64,000 bases of DNA from Neisseriaceae bacterium TC5R-5 (GCA_020830965.2 JACCFC020000002.1:186001-250000), one strand, 5' to 3'. Positions 33,662 to 42,149 are shown, counted from the first letter of the stretch. The notes: generated by a model not told the origin, from the sequence alone. Numbers and translations: made by a program.

Positions 33662-34377
33662 GTCAGCTACGCTTATTGGTGGTGGATGATGAGGTGCTTG
33701 CCTGCCAACGGCTAGAACAACTGCTACACGATAATGATCTGCCACACGTTCATTGCCTGACTGACAGCCGCCAAGCACTCACTTGGTTGACCGAGCATCG
33801 CGTCGATATTCTGCTAGCCGATATCTCCATGCCCGGTCTGACTGGCATAGAACTGGCGCGGCAACTGCGCCAGCAGGCGCAAGCACCACAGTTGATCTTC
33901 ACTACCGCCTACGACCATTTCGCGGTAGAAGCCTTTGAGCTGGATGCCGCCGATTACCTGCTCAAGCCGATCCGCCGGGAACGCCTGCAACAGGCGCTGC
34001 AACGCGCAGCGCGACGCTGTAGCGAGCAACTCAGCCCCGAGCCCGGGCTGAGCGTACGGCAGGGTGATAGGCTGCTGACCATTCCTTACTCACAAATACG
34101 TTATTTCAAGGCCGAGTTGAAATACGTCACGCTGATCACCGTGCATGCCGAATATCTGCTGGATGACAGCCTTAGCGACTTGGAGCAGCAACTGGCCGAT
34201 AAAGTAGTGCGCATTCATCGCAATTGTCTGGTCATGCGCCATGCCATTCGCGAACTACATCGACAACACCAGGAGCAATGGCAACTCAGACTGCACGATA
34301 TTGACACTCCGTTGCCGGTAAGCCGTCGCCAACAGGCCACACTCAAGGCCTTGCTGCAAGCGGGTGTTAGTTCCTGA
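33649..34377 (+). CDS. LytTR-type DNA-binding response regulator (AlgR/LytR family)
   Basis: Transcriptional regulator of 242 residues. The REC domain has the acidic pair Asp13-Asp14, phosphoacceptor Asp58 (LLADISMPG), Thr85/86 and Lys106 (YLLKPIRRER). A LytTR domain occupies about residues 140-240 with IRYFKAELKYVTLIT, DSLSDLEQQL and RIHRNCLVMRHAI. The ATG at 33649 lies inside the end of the REC-TPR gene, so the two are translationally coupled and probably signal together. AlgR relatives often neighbour hemC; here hemC is 13 kb away. The cognate kinase is not in this window. Confidence 0.92.
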   Translation: MGALSQLRLLVVDDEVLACQRLEQLLHDNDLPHVHCLTDSRQALTWLTEHRVDILLADISMPGLTGIELARQLRQQAQAPQLIFTTAYDHFAVEAFELDAADYLLKPIRRERLQQALQRAARRCSEQLSPEPGLSVRQGDRLLTIPYSQIRYFKAELKYVTLITVHAEYLLDDSLSDLEQQLADKVVRIHRNCLVMRHAIRELHRQHQEQWQLRLHDIDTPLPVSRRQQATLKALLQAGVSS

Positions 34378-34615
34378 GCGACTGCTCCGCCTCCGTTTGC
34401 AGATCGTTCAAACTGCTAAAGTAATCATCAATCACCCAATTCGCCAGCTTACACAAACCCCGAATATGCTGCGCACTATCCACATGCCCGCTATCACTGA
34501 GCTGCTGGATAGAAAACAAGACCGGCCGCAATAAATCCAGACCTTCCATTGCCAAAGAACTGATATCTATCACCCTGGTTTGCAACTGCCGGGTGGATGA
34601 CGACATTGGATTCAT
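34367..34615 (-). CDS. Small helical protein of unknown function
   Basis: An 82-residue frame starting MNPMSSSTRQLQTRV with a good GAGGAG ribosome site 9 bases upstream. It is predicted helical, with leucine-rich stretches (SLAMEGLDLLRPVLFSIQQL and IRGLCKLANWVIDDYFSSL) and no signal peptide or motif that I recognise. It is 34 bases downstream of the GNAT-AmpD gene on the same strand and may be cotranscribed; its stop end overlaps the LytTR gene by 11 bases in convergent orientation. Confidence 0.55.
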   Translation of the reverse strand: MNPMSSSTRQLQTRVIDISSLAMEGLDLLRPVLFSIQQLSDSGHVDSAQHIRGLCKLANWVIDDYFSSLNDLQTEAEQSLRN

Positions 34616-34649
34616 AGTGCATTTCTCCTCTTTTCTTCATGACTTCGGC

Positions 34650-35693
34650 TCAAGCTACCGCATTCGTCGGCCCTGAGCACGGCAAACCTGAGTCAGCCGC
34701 AGCGCGTGGCCAATCGAAACAAGGCCCAGGGTCGGTCTTACGCCCTGGCGCGATATGCTCATGCCCAACTATTGCCTGCAAAGGTAAACGACTTCGCAGC
34801 GCCGCGACCAAGGCTTGCAGATTGCGATACTGTGCCTCGCTAAACGGCTCGAAATCACACCCTTCCAGCTCAACACCAATCGAAAAATCATTACACGCCT
34901 CACGTCCAGCCCAACTGGACACACCAGCATGCCAGGCACGCTGCCGGGTAGAAACAAACTGTACTACCTCACCATCGCGGCGAATGAAAAAGTGCGACGA
35001 CACTCGTAAATTCTGAATCTGCTGATAAAAAGGATGCTCGGCTGGGTCGAGTCGATTACGAAATAATTGCGCCACACCGGAGCCACCATAACGATATGGC
35101 GGCAGGCTGATATTGTGAATCACCAATAACTCTGGCTGCATACCCTCTTTGAAATCATCACAGTTCGGCGAAGGCAATCTCCGTGCACCACGCAACCAAC
35201 CATCCTCACCCAACACCAGCCTGGACGCCGTTGGCGGCTGGTAAACCAGATGCCATAAACACACCCCATCCGGATGGGTCCAATGCTGCTGCTTGCTAAA
35301 ACCTGCTTTGCGATACAAGGCCAAAGCTGCCAGATTTACTTCCCCAGTATCTACGGTCACATACTGCTGCCCTACCAGTGCCCGATTCAGTAAACGGTAA
35401 GCCCAGCCCTGACCCAAGTGCTGTGGATCAACCACCGTACGCTCGATGTGAGCTGCGCCATCTTCCTGTATCGCCAGTACCAGTACACCACGTAAAGTAG
35501 CACCTTCAAATGCCCCCCACACCTGATGCGGACAAGCCATCACCTGCTCACGATTACGCCACAACACGGGCAGTTGTGGATAATTCAGCCAACTGGCCTC
35601 CAATTGATGCGCGGCCAATTGCAATTGCAATACGTTATCGGCCAGCGCCGTATCGCTTAATACCAAACGTGATACCGTAAACGGAGCAGACAT
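34650..35693 (-). CDS. ampD: GNAT acetyltransferase fused to AmpD-type 1,6-anhydro-MurNAc-L-Ala amidase
   Basis: Two domains in 347 residues. Residues about 5-150 look like a GNAT N-acetyltransferase, with VVDPQHLGQGWAYRLLNRAL at 87-106 as the acetyl-CoA loop (Q91-A98) and ALALYRKAGFSK near 123-134. Residues about 160-335 are an amidase_2 domain closely like AmpD: zinc ligands His193 (VIHNISLPP), His311 and Asp321 (HEHIAPGRKTDPGP), catalytic Glu275 (IGVELEG) and Lys319. AmpD cleaves the peptide from anhydromuropeptides in cell-wall recycling. The ATG at 35693 has AAGGG 10 bases upstream; one at 35702 is an alternative. No signal peptide, so cytoplasmic, like AmpD. Confidence 0.88.
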   Translation of the reverse strand: MSAPFTVSRLVLSDTALADNVLQLQLAAHQLEASWLNYPQLPVLWRNREQVMACPHQVWGAFEGATLRGVLVLAIQEDGAAHIERTVVDPQHLGQGWAYRLLNRALVGQQYVTVDTGEVNLAALALYRKAGFSKQQHWTHPDGVCLWHLVYQPPTASRLVLGEDGWLRGARRLPSPNCDDFKEGMQPELLVIHNISLPPYRYGGSGVAQLFRNRLDPAEHPFYQQIQNLRVSSHFFIRRDGEVVQFVSTRQRAWHAGVSSWAGREACNDFSIGVELEGCDFEPFSEAQYRNLQALVAALRSRLPLQAIVGHEHIAPGRKTDPGPCFDWPRAAADSGLPCSGPTNAVA

Positions 35694-35870
35694 AAACACC
35701 ATACCCTTAAGATATTGCTTGCCACATTGTCTGCGTTACCGCCAAATCTATACAACGAGCAAACACAAAAAGAAAATCTATATTAAAACTAATTAAGCGC
35801 AAAACTCTCTAGTGACCCCGTGCCAGGTATGCTATTACCTAACGACCACTATTCTTGCAGGAGCAGACCC

Positions 35871-36401
35871 ATGCTAAGTCTCAACACCCTCACCGGCAGT
35901 ACCGCCCCCGGCTTTGACGAACCGCTGGAGATGCTGCAAGCCTGCCATACTAAAATCTACCGCTTCTGCGAACAACTGGAACAATTACCTGATTACATCA
36001 CCCAATATGGCCTGGATGAAGCCGCGCGCAACAGTATAGATTCGGTGGTTCGTTATTTTGACCAAGCCGTCCCAGAGCACCACACCGACGAAGAAGAAGA
36101 GCTGTTCCCCCTATTGCTCGAACGTGTGGCCACCGCCGCTGCGCGCTTGGAACAACTAAGCGCCGAGCACGGCTATCTTACCTCCAGCTGGGACACCATA
36201 CGCGAAGACCTGCTCGCTTTGCGCGATGGCCAGATCTCTTTCATCAACAAAGGTGAACTGGAAGAATTTGCACGCCAATATCGTGATCATGCGGCTGCGG
36301 AAGAAGCCTGGTTATTTCCCACCGTCACCATCATGTTTACGCCGGAAGAGCTCGAGGCAGCAGGTCAGAGAATGGCCGCCCGCCGCCAGAAGCAGGGTTA
36401 A
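35871..36401 (+). CDS. Hemerythrin HHE-domain protein
   Basis: A 176-residue soluble four-helix protein likely to bind a di-iron centre. Candidate ligands are His26 (ACHTKIYRF), the His-Asp-Glu-Glu cluster in PEHHTDEEEELFPLL, His in SAEHGYL, and His in YRDHAAAEEAWLFPTV. Members sense or buffer oxygen, nitric oxide or iron; the role here is not determined. AGGAG precedes the ATG at 35871 (MLSLNTLTGS). It stands alone, divergent from the GNAT-AmpD gene. Confidence 0.87.
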   Translation: MLSLNTLTGSTAPGFDEPLEMLQACHTKIYRFCEQLEQLPDYITQYGLDEAARNSIDSVVRYFDQAVPEHHTDEEEELFPLLLERVATAAARLEQLSAEHGYLTSSWDTIREDLLALRDGQISFINKGELEEFARQYRDHAAAEEAWLFPTVTIMFTPEELEAAGQRMAARRQKQG

Positions 36402-36494
36402 GAGCAGCTAACAAAACCCCTGATTCAGCATTGCGCCTCAGCTCAGGGACTCTTCGAGGCCTTGTTCACGGCGCTAAGAACCTCCCTAGCTTGC
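36402..36494. repeat. MITE-like dispersed repeat, copy 1
   Basis: Starts GAGCAGCTAACAAAACCCC and ends GGCGCTAAG...CTTGCC. The sequence aligns with the reverse complement of 46205-46330, which has a ~35-base insertion in the middle. The ends of the longer copy are inverted repeats (GCTGCTAACAAA and TTTTGTTAGCGGC). It sits in the hemerythrin-hipB gap, which otherwise holds only the hipB promoter region. Confidence 0.65.
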
Positions 36495-36555
36495 CATATT
36501 TGATCTACATACCTGCTGGGCACTTTAACAACGCGTATTACCTAAGTTTTTCATC

Positions 36556-36591
36556 AGCAGATAAAGTACAAAATTTTGTGCTTTATCTGCT
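36556..36591. promoter_or_regulatory. 36-bp palindrome upstream of hipB, likely HipB operator
   Basis: AGCAGATAAAGTACAAAA (36556-36573) is followed directly by TTTTGTGCTTTATCTGCT (36574-36591), an inverted repeat with one mismatch in 18 pairs. A TAAAAT -10-like box lies downstream at 36612-36617. The position, 57 bases before the HTH gene, suits an autoregulatory operator. Confidence 0.75.
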
Positions 36592-36648
36592 TTTAAGCGT
36601 GTTAAATGCTAAAATATTAACTCTTACTACACCTACTCGCCATCAGCT

Positions 36649-36972
36649 ATGCCTAGCTTTGTTCTAGCCTCGCCACAGGAAATCTGCACCACATTAGGCA
36701 AGCGGCTACGCGCTCAGCGGCTAAACCGTGGCTGGAGTCAACAAGAGCTGGCTACCCGCGCCGGCATGTCGGTTGGTACCATCCGCAATATAGAGCACAA
36801 AGGTCAGGCCACGCTGGAAACCATCGTTCAACTTGCCTTGATCTTGAAGCTGGCAGATGACCTTAAAGAAGTATTTGAAATAAAAGTTCACACCATCGCT
36901 GACATAGACCGCACCCTTAACACCGTGCGACAACGCGCTCCGCGCAAAATAAAACCAAGGAGTGATAGGTGA
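36649..36972 (+). CDS. hipB: HipB-like HTH antitoxin/repressor
   Basis: A 107-residue XRE-family protein. The helix-turn-helix covers about residues 16-60: LGKRLRAQRLNRGWSQQELA and RAGMSVGTIRNIEHKG. The tail is basic (RQRAPRKIKPRSDR). It overlaps hipA by 4 bases (GTGA), the usual antitoxin-toxin arrangement; it probably binds the upstream palindrome and neutralises HipA. No clear ribosome site is visible before the ATG. Confidence 0.88.
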   Translation: MPSFVLASPQEICTTLGKRLRAQRLNRGWSQQELATRAGMSVGTIRNIEHKGQATLETIVQLALILKLADDLKEVFEIKVHTIADIDRTLNTVRQRAPRKIKPRSDR

Positions 36973-38195
36973 GCGTACAGCGACTGGCCGTGTTCTACGA
37001 AGGATGGGGACAACACATTCATTTAGGGACACTGGCCCAGGCAGGCAAGCGGGTAATTTTCGAATACTCACTTGAAGCACGGCATCATCACCTAGAATTA
37101 TCACCCATACATCTGCCCCTCTCGACAAGTTCTTTTAGTTTTACCGATCAACACCTAGGCGGTCTACCAGGCTTAATGGCCGACTCCTTACCAGATGGCT
37201 GGGGGCGCTTGCTAATGGATCGATTTTTTAGAGCCAATGGCCGCAACTTGGCCACCGTCACCATCCTGGATCGGCTGGCATTTATTGGCCATAACGGGCT
37301 GGGCGCCCTGAGCTATCAACCTGCAACAGAAAATGAACTGGGCGATGAAAACCTGGATTTACTGAAGCTGGCACAAGACATTGCCACCGAAATTGCCGGG
37401 GAAGAACATGAAGCACTGGCCAAACTGGTCAAACTGGGCGGCTCCCCGCAAGGAGCTAGGCCCAAAGTCTTGGTACACTACCACCCGCTCTCTAGACAGA
37501 TAAGCACCCAAGCGATGACTGGCACGACCCCCTGGTTGATCAAGTTCCCCACCCATGCAGAACACTCAGAAGTATGCGAAATAGAGCAACTGTACGCAGA
37601 TAGCGCTCGAGAAGCAGGATTGAATATGCCAGCAACTCATCTGTTCAGGCTCACTCCCACTTTTGCGGCTTTCGGCATTCAACGATTTGATCGGCAGCAC
37701 AGCCAGCACATACACCGGCACTCCCTCGCCGGACTCTTGCATGCAGACTATAGACTTCCATCCGTAGACTACCGAAGTTTTTTGCGAGCTACCGCCATGC
37801 TCACCTCTGATATGCGCGAGGTTGAGGAGGCATTTCGCCGTATGGTTTTCAATGTTGTATTTCATAACCGCGATGATCACGCTAAGAATTTCGACTATTT
37901 ACTTGATCAATACGGCGATTGGCATTTAGCGCCGGCGTTTGACTTAACCTACTCCAGCGGGCCAGGCGGGCAACACACGGCAGCCATCTTAGAGCATGGC
38001 TACGATGTGCCGCGCGCCGCACTGAAACAACTGGGCATGGAGTCACGACTCAGCCCAGCCTTCATCGAACAAGTTATTGAACGCACCGTCAGTGTTGCCA
38101 GGCAATTCAGACCCAAAGCGGAAGCTTTGAAAATTCGTGCGCGAACCATCACGGAGATTGAAGCGGATATCGCTCGCAATATTCAATCATTGTGA
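36969..38195 (+). CDS. hipA: HipA-family serine/threonine kinase toxin
   Basis: A 408-residue HipA-like kinase. Residues about 10-110 form the N-terminal subdomain (GGLPGLMADSLPDGWGRLL at 64-82). The glycine-rich loop is GGSPQGARPKV at 157-167, the ATP lysine is near IKF (Lys192), the catalytic loop is HNRDDHAKNF at 299-308, and the metal-binding APAFDL has Asp324. E. coli HipA phosphorylates glutamyl-tRNA synthetase and causes persistence; the target of this homologue is unknown and may differ. It starts with GTG overlapping hipB. All catalytic residues are present, so the toxin is probably active. Confidence 0.9.
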   Translation: MSVQRLAVFYEGWGQHIHLGTLAQAGKRVIFEYSLEARHHHLELSPIHLPLSTSSFSFTDQHLGGLPGLMADSLPDGWGRLLMDRFFRANGRNLATVTILDRLAFIGHNGLGALSYQPATENELGDENLDLLKLAQDIATEIAGEEHEALAKLVKLGGSPQGARPKVLVHYHPLSRQISTQAMTGTTPWLIKFPTHAEHSEVCEIEQLYADSAREAGLNMPATHLFRLTPTFAAFGIQRFDRQHSQHIHRHSLAGLLHADYRLPSVDYRSFLRATAMLTSDMREVEEAFRRMVFNVVFHNRDDHAKNFDYLLDQYGDWHLAPAFDLTYSSGPGGQHTAAILEHGYDVPRAALKQLGMESRLSPAFIEQVIERTVSVARQFRPKAEALKIRARTITEIEADIARNIQSL

Positions 38196-38212
38196 GCCCC
38201 CCATCGACAGCG

Positions 38213-39277
38213 CTATCCAGCCGTCAATTGCAACAACTGCGCAAATGCCTGCTCAAACAGAGCGAGCCCATCCTGCTGCAAACGCTCACCAACCACATCA
38301 AGCGCAACCCCTTCCGCCGCCACCGCTGCCAACACTGCTTGTGCCTCGCTAGCGGCACTCGGTAGCGTTAATGCGGCCTTACCGTGATCGCGGAAGGCCG
38401 CCAAAGTAGCATCCGGCACCGTATTAACGGTTTCCGCGCCAATCAGGCTTTCCACATACAACACATCCGAATAAGCCGGATTTTTGGTACCCGTAGAGGC
38501 CCATAACAGAAACTGCGGACGCGCCCCGGCGGTCTTCAGTGCCGCAAATTCATGGCCGTGAAAACGCTGCTGATAACGCGCATAAGCCACCTTGGACAAG
38601 GCAATCGCCACCTTGCCCTGATGAGCTAGCGTCAATTGTGGGTCAAGCAAGCTATCCAGTCGTGACAGGAAAAAGCTGGCCACCGCCTTTACCGAAGCCA
38701 CATCCCCCCCCTGTGCTAAACGCGCCGACAACCCGGCAATATAGGCATCCCATACCGCTTCCACCTGTTGCAGGCTGAACAATAGCGTGATGTTAACGTT
38801 GATGCCTTCTTGCGTCAGCGTCTGAAACGCACGAATACCCGCCGCAGTCGCAGGGATTTTAATCATCGCATTCGGACGATCCAGCAGCGCCCACAAGCGC
38901 CGTGCCGCAGCCAGTGTGCCCATTTCGTCATCGCTCAAGGCGGGAGAAACCTCTAGGCTGACATAGCCATCCTCGCCACCGCTGCTCTGATATTGCGTGC
39001 GCAGCAAATCACAAGCAGCTTGAATATCGGGAATCACCAAAGCTTCGTAGCGAGCCTCGGCAGACAAGCTCTTATCGGCTTGTAGACGAAGCAGATCGGC
39101 CTGATAGCGCGCATCACTGCTAATCGCTTTGTAAAAAATAGCCGGGTTGGAAGTAACCCCGGCAATGCCATCCTGCTCCAGCAAACGAGTTAACTCACCG
39201 GAAGCCAGTAGTTCACGTGATAGATTGTCCAGCCAGATACGTTGGCCGAAGGGTCGAATAGCTTGAAGTCGGTTCAT
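38213..39277 (-). CDS. tal: Transaldolase
   Basis: Pentose phosphate pathway enzyme transferring dihydroxyacetone units. From the ATG at 39277 (MNRLQAIRPFGQRIWLDNLS) it is 354 residues, the longer Tal class found in many bacteria. It shows GIAGVTSNPAIFYKA at about 37-51, YVSLEVSP at 105-112, and NAMIKIPAT with Schiff-base Lys140. LLWASTGTKNP is conserved near 262-272. A start 20 codons upstream lacks homology. It converges with hipA, only 17 bases separating the stop codons. Confidence 0.95.
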   Translation of the reverse strand: MNRLQAIRPFGQRIWLDNLSRELLASGELTRLLEQDGIAGVTSNPAIFYKAISSDARYQADLLRLQADKSLSAEARYEALVIPDIQAACDLLRTQYQSSGGEDGYVSLEVSPALSDDEMGTLAAARRLWALLDRPNAMIKIPATAAGIRAFQTLTQEGINVNITLLFSLQQVEAVWDAYIAGLSARLAQGGDVASVKAVASFFLSRLDSLLDPQLTLAHQGKVAIALSKVAYARYQQRFHGHEFAALKTAGARPQFLLWASTGTKNPAYSDVLYVESLIGAETVNTVPDATLAAFRDHGKAALTLPSAASEAQAVLAAVAAEGVALDVVGERLQQDGLALFEQAFAQLLQLTAG

Positions 39278-39463
39278 GTGCAGGCAGTCCAAAGAAACAT
39301 TAATTGACGTGACAAAGCAGCCATTATGCGCTGGCAAAGTGACAAAACAAGCTGAACAATATCCTATTTACTGTCACAAACAGAAGCAATATAAGCAAAA
39401 CAGTTATTTGGCGCACTAAAACCCGGTCATGGCTCGACGACAACGCCTGGTACGGGTTTAGGT

Positions 39464-40621
39464 TCAAAAAGTCCCGGGCAGTAAGATGCTGCTGTCCACC
39501 GTATTAATATCGGCATGTCCACAAAAGGCCATGGTCAGGTCCAGTTCCTTATGGATAATTTGCAAGGCTTTGCTCACACCCGCCTCACCATAAGCCCCTA
39601 AGCCATACAGAAAACTGCGGCCTATCAGCGTACCGCGAGCGCCCAAAGCCCGCGCTTTGAGCACATCCTGTCCGCTGCGAATACCACCATCCATCCACAC
39701 CTCTATATCTTGTCCCACCGCTTGAGCAATGGCTGGCAAGGCGGTAATAGAAGAAGGCGCCCCATCCAGTTGCCGCCCACCATGATTAGAAACAATTAAG
39801 GCGTCCGCACCACTGTTCACCGCCAAGCGCGCATCCTCCTCATCCAAGATACCTTTCAGAATTAGCTTGCCGCCCCAGCGTTTCTTAATCCACTCCACAT
39901 CAGCCCAATTCAGCTCCGGGTCAAATTGCTCAGCCGTCCAAGCGGAGAGCGAAGACACATCGCCAACACCCTTGACGTGGCCGACGATATTGCCAAAGCC
40001 GCGCCGATGCGTACCCAGCATGCCCAGACACCAGCGTGGCTTAGTGGCTAAATTCATGATGTTGGCCAGCGTTGGCTTAGGTGGTGCCGACAAGCCATTT
40101 TTAATGTCTTTATGGCGTTGCCCCAAAATCTGCAAATCCAGCGTCAGCTGCAAAGCCGAACAATTGGCAGCGCGAGCGCGCTCGATCAAGCGTTCAATGA
40201 AATCACGGTCACGCATCACATACAGCTGAAACCAAAAGGGATGTCGCCCGGTATGCTCGGCAATATCCTCCAAAGAACAGATACTCATCGTAGACAGCGT
40301 GAACGGGATGCCAAAAGCTTGCGCTGCACGCGCGCCCAAGATTTCACCATCAGCATGCTGCATACCAGTCATGCCGGTAGGGGCGATCGCCACCGGCATG
40401 GCCACCGACTCACCAATCAAGGTGGTGCGCGTGCTGCGCCCGGTCATGTTTACCGCCACTCGTTGACGCAGTTTGATTTTCTGAAAATCACTTTCATTGG
40501 CACGGTAAGTGCTTTCAGTCCAAGCACCCGAATCCGCATAGTCATAAAACATGCGCGGCACCCGTCTCTTGGCCACTTTTCGTAAATCTTCAATACAGGT
40601 AATTTTGCTAAGATCTGTCAT
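39464..40621 (-). CDS. lldD: L-lactate dehydrogenase (quinone), FMN-dependent
   Basis: Membrane-associated flavoenzyme oxidising L-lactate to pyruvate. The 385 residues form the alpha-hydroxyacid oxidase barrel: FYDYADSGAWTE at 25-36, FMN contacts APTGM (80-84), QLYVMRDR (132-139) and Lys256 (LILKG), and the active site SNHGGRQLDG with His280 and Arg283. Family members also use glycolate or mandelate, but the overall pattern is that of LldD. It stands alone between tal and tcdA. Confidence 0.92.
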   Translation of the reverse strand: MTDLSKITCIEDLRKVAKRRVPRMFYDYADSGAWTESTYRANESDFQKIKLRQRVAVNMTGRSTRTTLIGESVAMPVAIAPTGMTGMQHADGEILGARAAQAFGIPFTLSTMSICSLEDIAEHTGRHPFWFQLYVMRDRDFIERLIERARAANCSALQLTLDLQILGQRHKDIKNGLSAPPKPTLANIMNLATKPRWCLGMLGTHRRGFGNIVGHVKGVGDVSSLSAWTAEQFDPELNWADVEWIKKRWGGKLILKGILDEEDARLAVNSGADALIVSNHGGRQLDGAPSSITALPAIAQAVGQDIEVWMDGGIRSGQDVLKARALGARGTLIGRSFLYGLGAYGEAGVSKALQIIHKELDLTMAFCGHADINTVDSSILLPGTF

Positions 40622-40682
40622 CGTTTAACTTCTCCCCGCGAAACCTAGAGTGATAAACCAGCTTAGAGCCGCTGACAAAACC

Positions 40683-41459
40683 TCAGCGACTTTTACTGCT
40701 TAAATGCTTCAGCGCCTGCGCTGCCGCAATCAAACCGAAACTGGCCGTTACCGTCATCGCCGCACCAAAACCGGCACAGGACAAGCCTTGTGGGCCGTTG
40801 CCGCTGTCGCAGGCGGTGTCGGTTGGGTAGATCAGCTGTTCGCTAGAAAACACGCAAGGTACCCGCAACTTTTTACCGGCTTCACGCGGGAAATGATGCT
40901 GACGGCGCAATTGATAGCGCAACTTGGCCAGCAGCGGGTCGTAGCTAACCTGACTTAAATCGGCCACCTGGATGCGAGTAGGATCAAGCTGGCCCCCCGC
41001 GCCGCCAGAGACAATGAAGGGCTGGCGCTGGCGTACGCACCAAGCGGCCATTGCCGTTTTGATCCGCAGGTTGTCGATGCAGTCAATCACATAGTCGTAG
41101 CCCTGACCCAGCATTGCCTGCAGATTGTCTTCACTCACAAAATCTTCGATTTCATTAACACGGCAAGCCGGATTAATTGCCCGCACCCGCTCGGCCAGCG
41201 CAGTCACTTTGGCCATGCCGTAATAGGGGTCGAGTGCCGGTAACTGGCGGTTGGTATTGGATTCGGCAATATTGTCTAAGTCAATCAGTGTGAGCTGACC
41301 GATAGCGCTACGCGCCAGCGCTTCCACCGCCCAGGAGCCAACGCCACCCACGCCGATGACACAGATATGCGCCTGCTGGAAGCGCTCCAAGGCGGCCTGA
41401 CCATACAGACGGGCCACACCACCAAAACGGCGGCTTAGATCGGCGGAGGGTGTTGACAT
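40683..41459 (-). CDS. tcdA: tRNA threonylcarbamoyladenosine dehydratase
   Basis: ATP-dependent E1-like enzyme that cyclises t6A37 in tRNAs to ct6A. The 258 residues start RRFGGVARLYG, with the nucleotide-binding ICVIGVGGVGSWAVEALARS at about 31-50, TLIDLD (56-61), SNTNRQLPA and VIDCIDN (103-109). PCVFSSEQ and GSFG-like segments follow. Similar to CsdL/YgdL of E. coli. A degenerate copy of the GCTAACAAA-type repeat abuts its 3' end. Confidence 0.94.
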   Translation of the reverse strand: MSTPSADLSRRFGGVARLYGQAALERFQQAHICVIGVGGVGSWAVEALARSAIGQLTLIDLDNIAESNTNRQLPALDPYYGMAKVTALAERVRAINPACRVNEIEDFVSEDNLQAMLGQGYDYVIDCIDNLRIKTAMAAWCVRQRQPFIVSGGAGGQLDPTRIQVADLSQVSYDPLLAKLRYQLRRQHHFPREAGKKLRVPCVFSSEQLIYPTDTACDSGNGPQGLSCAGFGAAMTVTASFGLIAAAQALKHLSSKSR

Positions 41460-41575
41460 AAGTGGGTATAAATAAGAGCGATAAGGAGCGCAGCAGCTTA
41501 AACGAAGATTGCCGCGATGTTAATAGCGTTAGCTGCTGGCAACGTGAGACAAATCACTCACCCGCCAGCATTGCC

Positions 41576-41810
41576 TTAAGCCGCAGCGGGTAGCCGCTCC
41601 AACTGGCGCAGCCATGCGCCGCACTCACTGCCCAGCCCAGCCCAGCCCCGCCAACAGACATTGCAACTCCGCCAGCAAATGCAGGCCATCCAGACAAAAT
41701 TCGCGCAAATCGTCGATAAACTGCTGCGCCTCGGCTGTATTCAAGGGCTGGCCGCGCTATAGATTCACCAGGCATCGCAGCGCCGGAATAATCGCGGTAG
41801 TGGTATTCAT
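41576..41810 (-). pseudogene. Broken small gene with an internal amber codon and a frameshift at a GCCCA repeat
   Basis: The start ATG at 41810 overlaps the stop of the upstream 110-residue gene (TGATG), typical of coupling. The frame reads 17 codons to TAG (41759-41757), continues RGQPLNTAEAQQFIDDL and FCLDGLHLLAELQCLLAGLG, and meets TGA at 41625. Just before this the minus strand has a pentamer repeat (GCCCA, three copies on the plus strand at about 41630-41646); one copy more or two fewer would restore the frame SECGAWLRQLERLPAAA ending in TAA at 41576. The helical product is not recognised. Loss is inferred from two lesions. Confidence 0.5.
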
Positions 41811-42142
41811 CAGGCGCACTCCTCAAGTTCCAGCGCCTCTGCTAAGGAACCGAACAAGCCGACAATCCAGCCACGCAAGCGCTGCTGTGCAGGCGTTAAC
41901 TCTGCTTGCTCTAGTTCCAGTCGCAGCAATAAAGCATCCTGACAACCGGATACGCTGAGGCTGGCACTAGTCGGATGGGTGGCGAAGGCAAACGCCAATT
42001 CTCCTTCGAGACAACCTTGTAAATACGCGCGGATAGCGGGGTCCTGCTCGCTGTGAAGTTTGTGCTGCTGGCTTAGCGTGGGGGCTAGCGCCAAAAACGG
42101 AGAGACCGTTTGTGGGTGATAGGACTTGTTACGGGATTTCAT
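41810..42142 (-). CDS. Hypothetical protein, 110 residues
   Basis: Starts at the ATG 42142 (MKSRNKSYHPQTVSPFLALA) with an AAGGAG ribosome site about 8 bases upstream. The C-terminal part is acidic and helical (LLRLELEQAELTPAQQRLRG and VGLFGSLAEALELEE). No family is recognised. Its stop overlaps the start of the broken gene downstream. Upstream on the same strand lies a structured leader with thiamine-riboswitch-like signature words. It may belong to a decaying two-gene unit. Confidence 0.55.
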   Translation of the reverse strand: MKSRNKSYHPQTVSPFLALAPTLSQQHKLHSEQDPAIRAYLQGCLEGELAFAFATHPTSASLSVSGCQDALLLRLELEQAELTPAQQRLRGWIVGLFGSLAEALELEECA

Positions 42143-42149
42143 GCCTGGC

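Noticed and set aside
36431..36667. Plus-strand 78-codon frame before hipB
   Set aside because: It spans the MITE-like repeat, the hipB operator palindrome and its promoter, and has no protein-like features.
41614..41958. Plus-strand 114-codon frame
   Set aside because: It is antisense to the coupled small genes, Ser/Arg-rich without motifs, and lacks a ribosome site.
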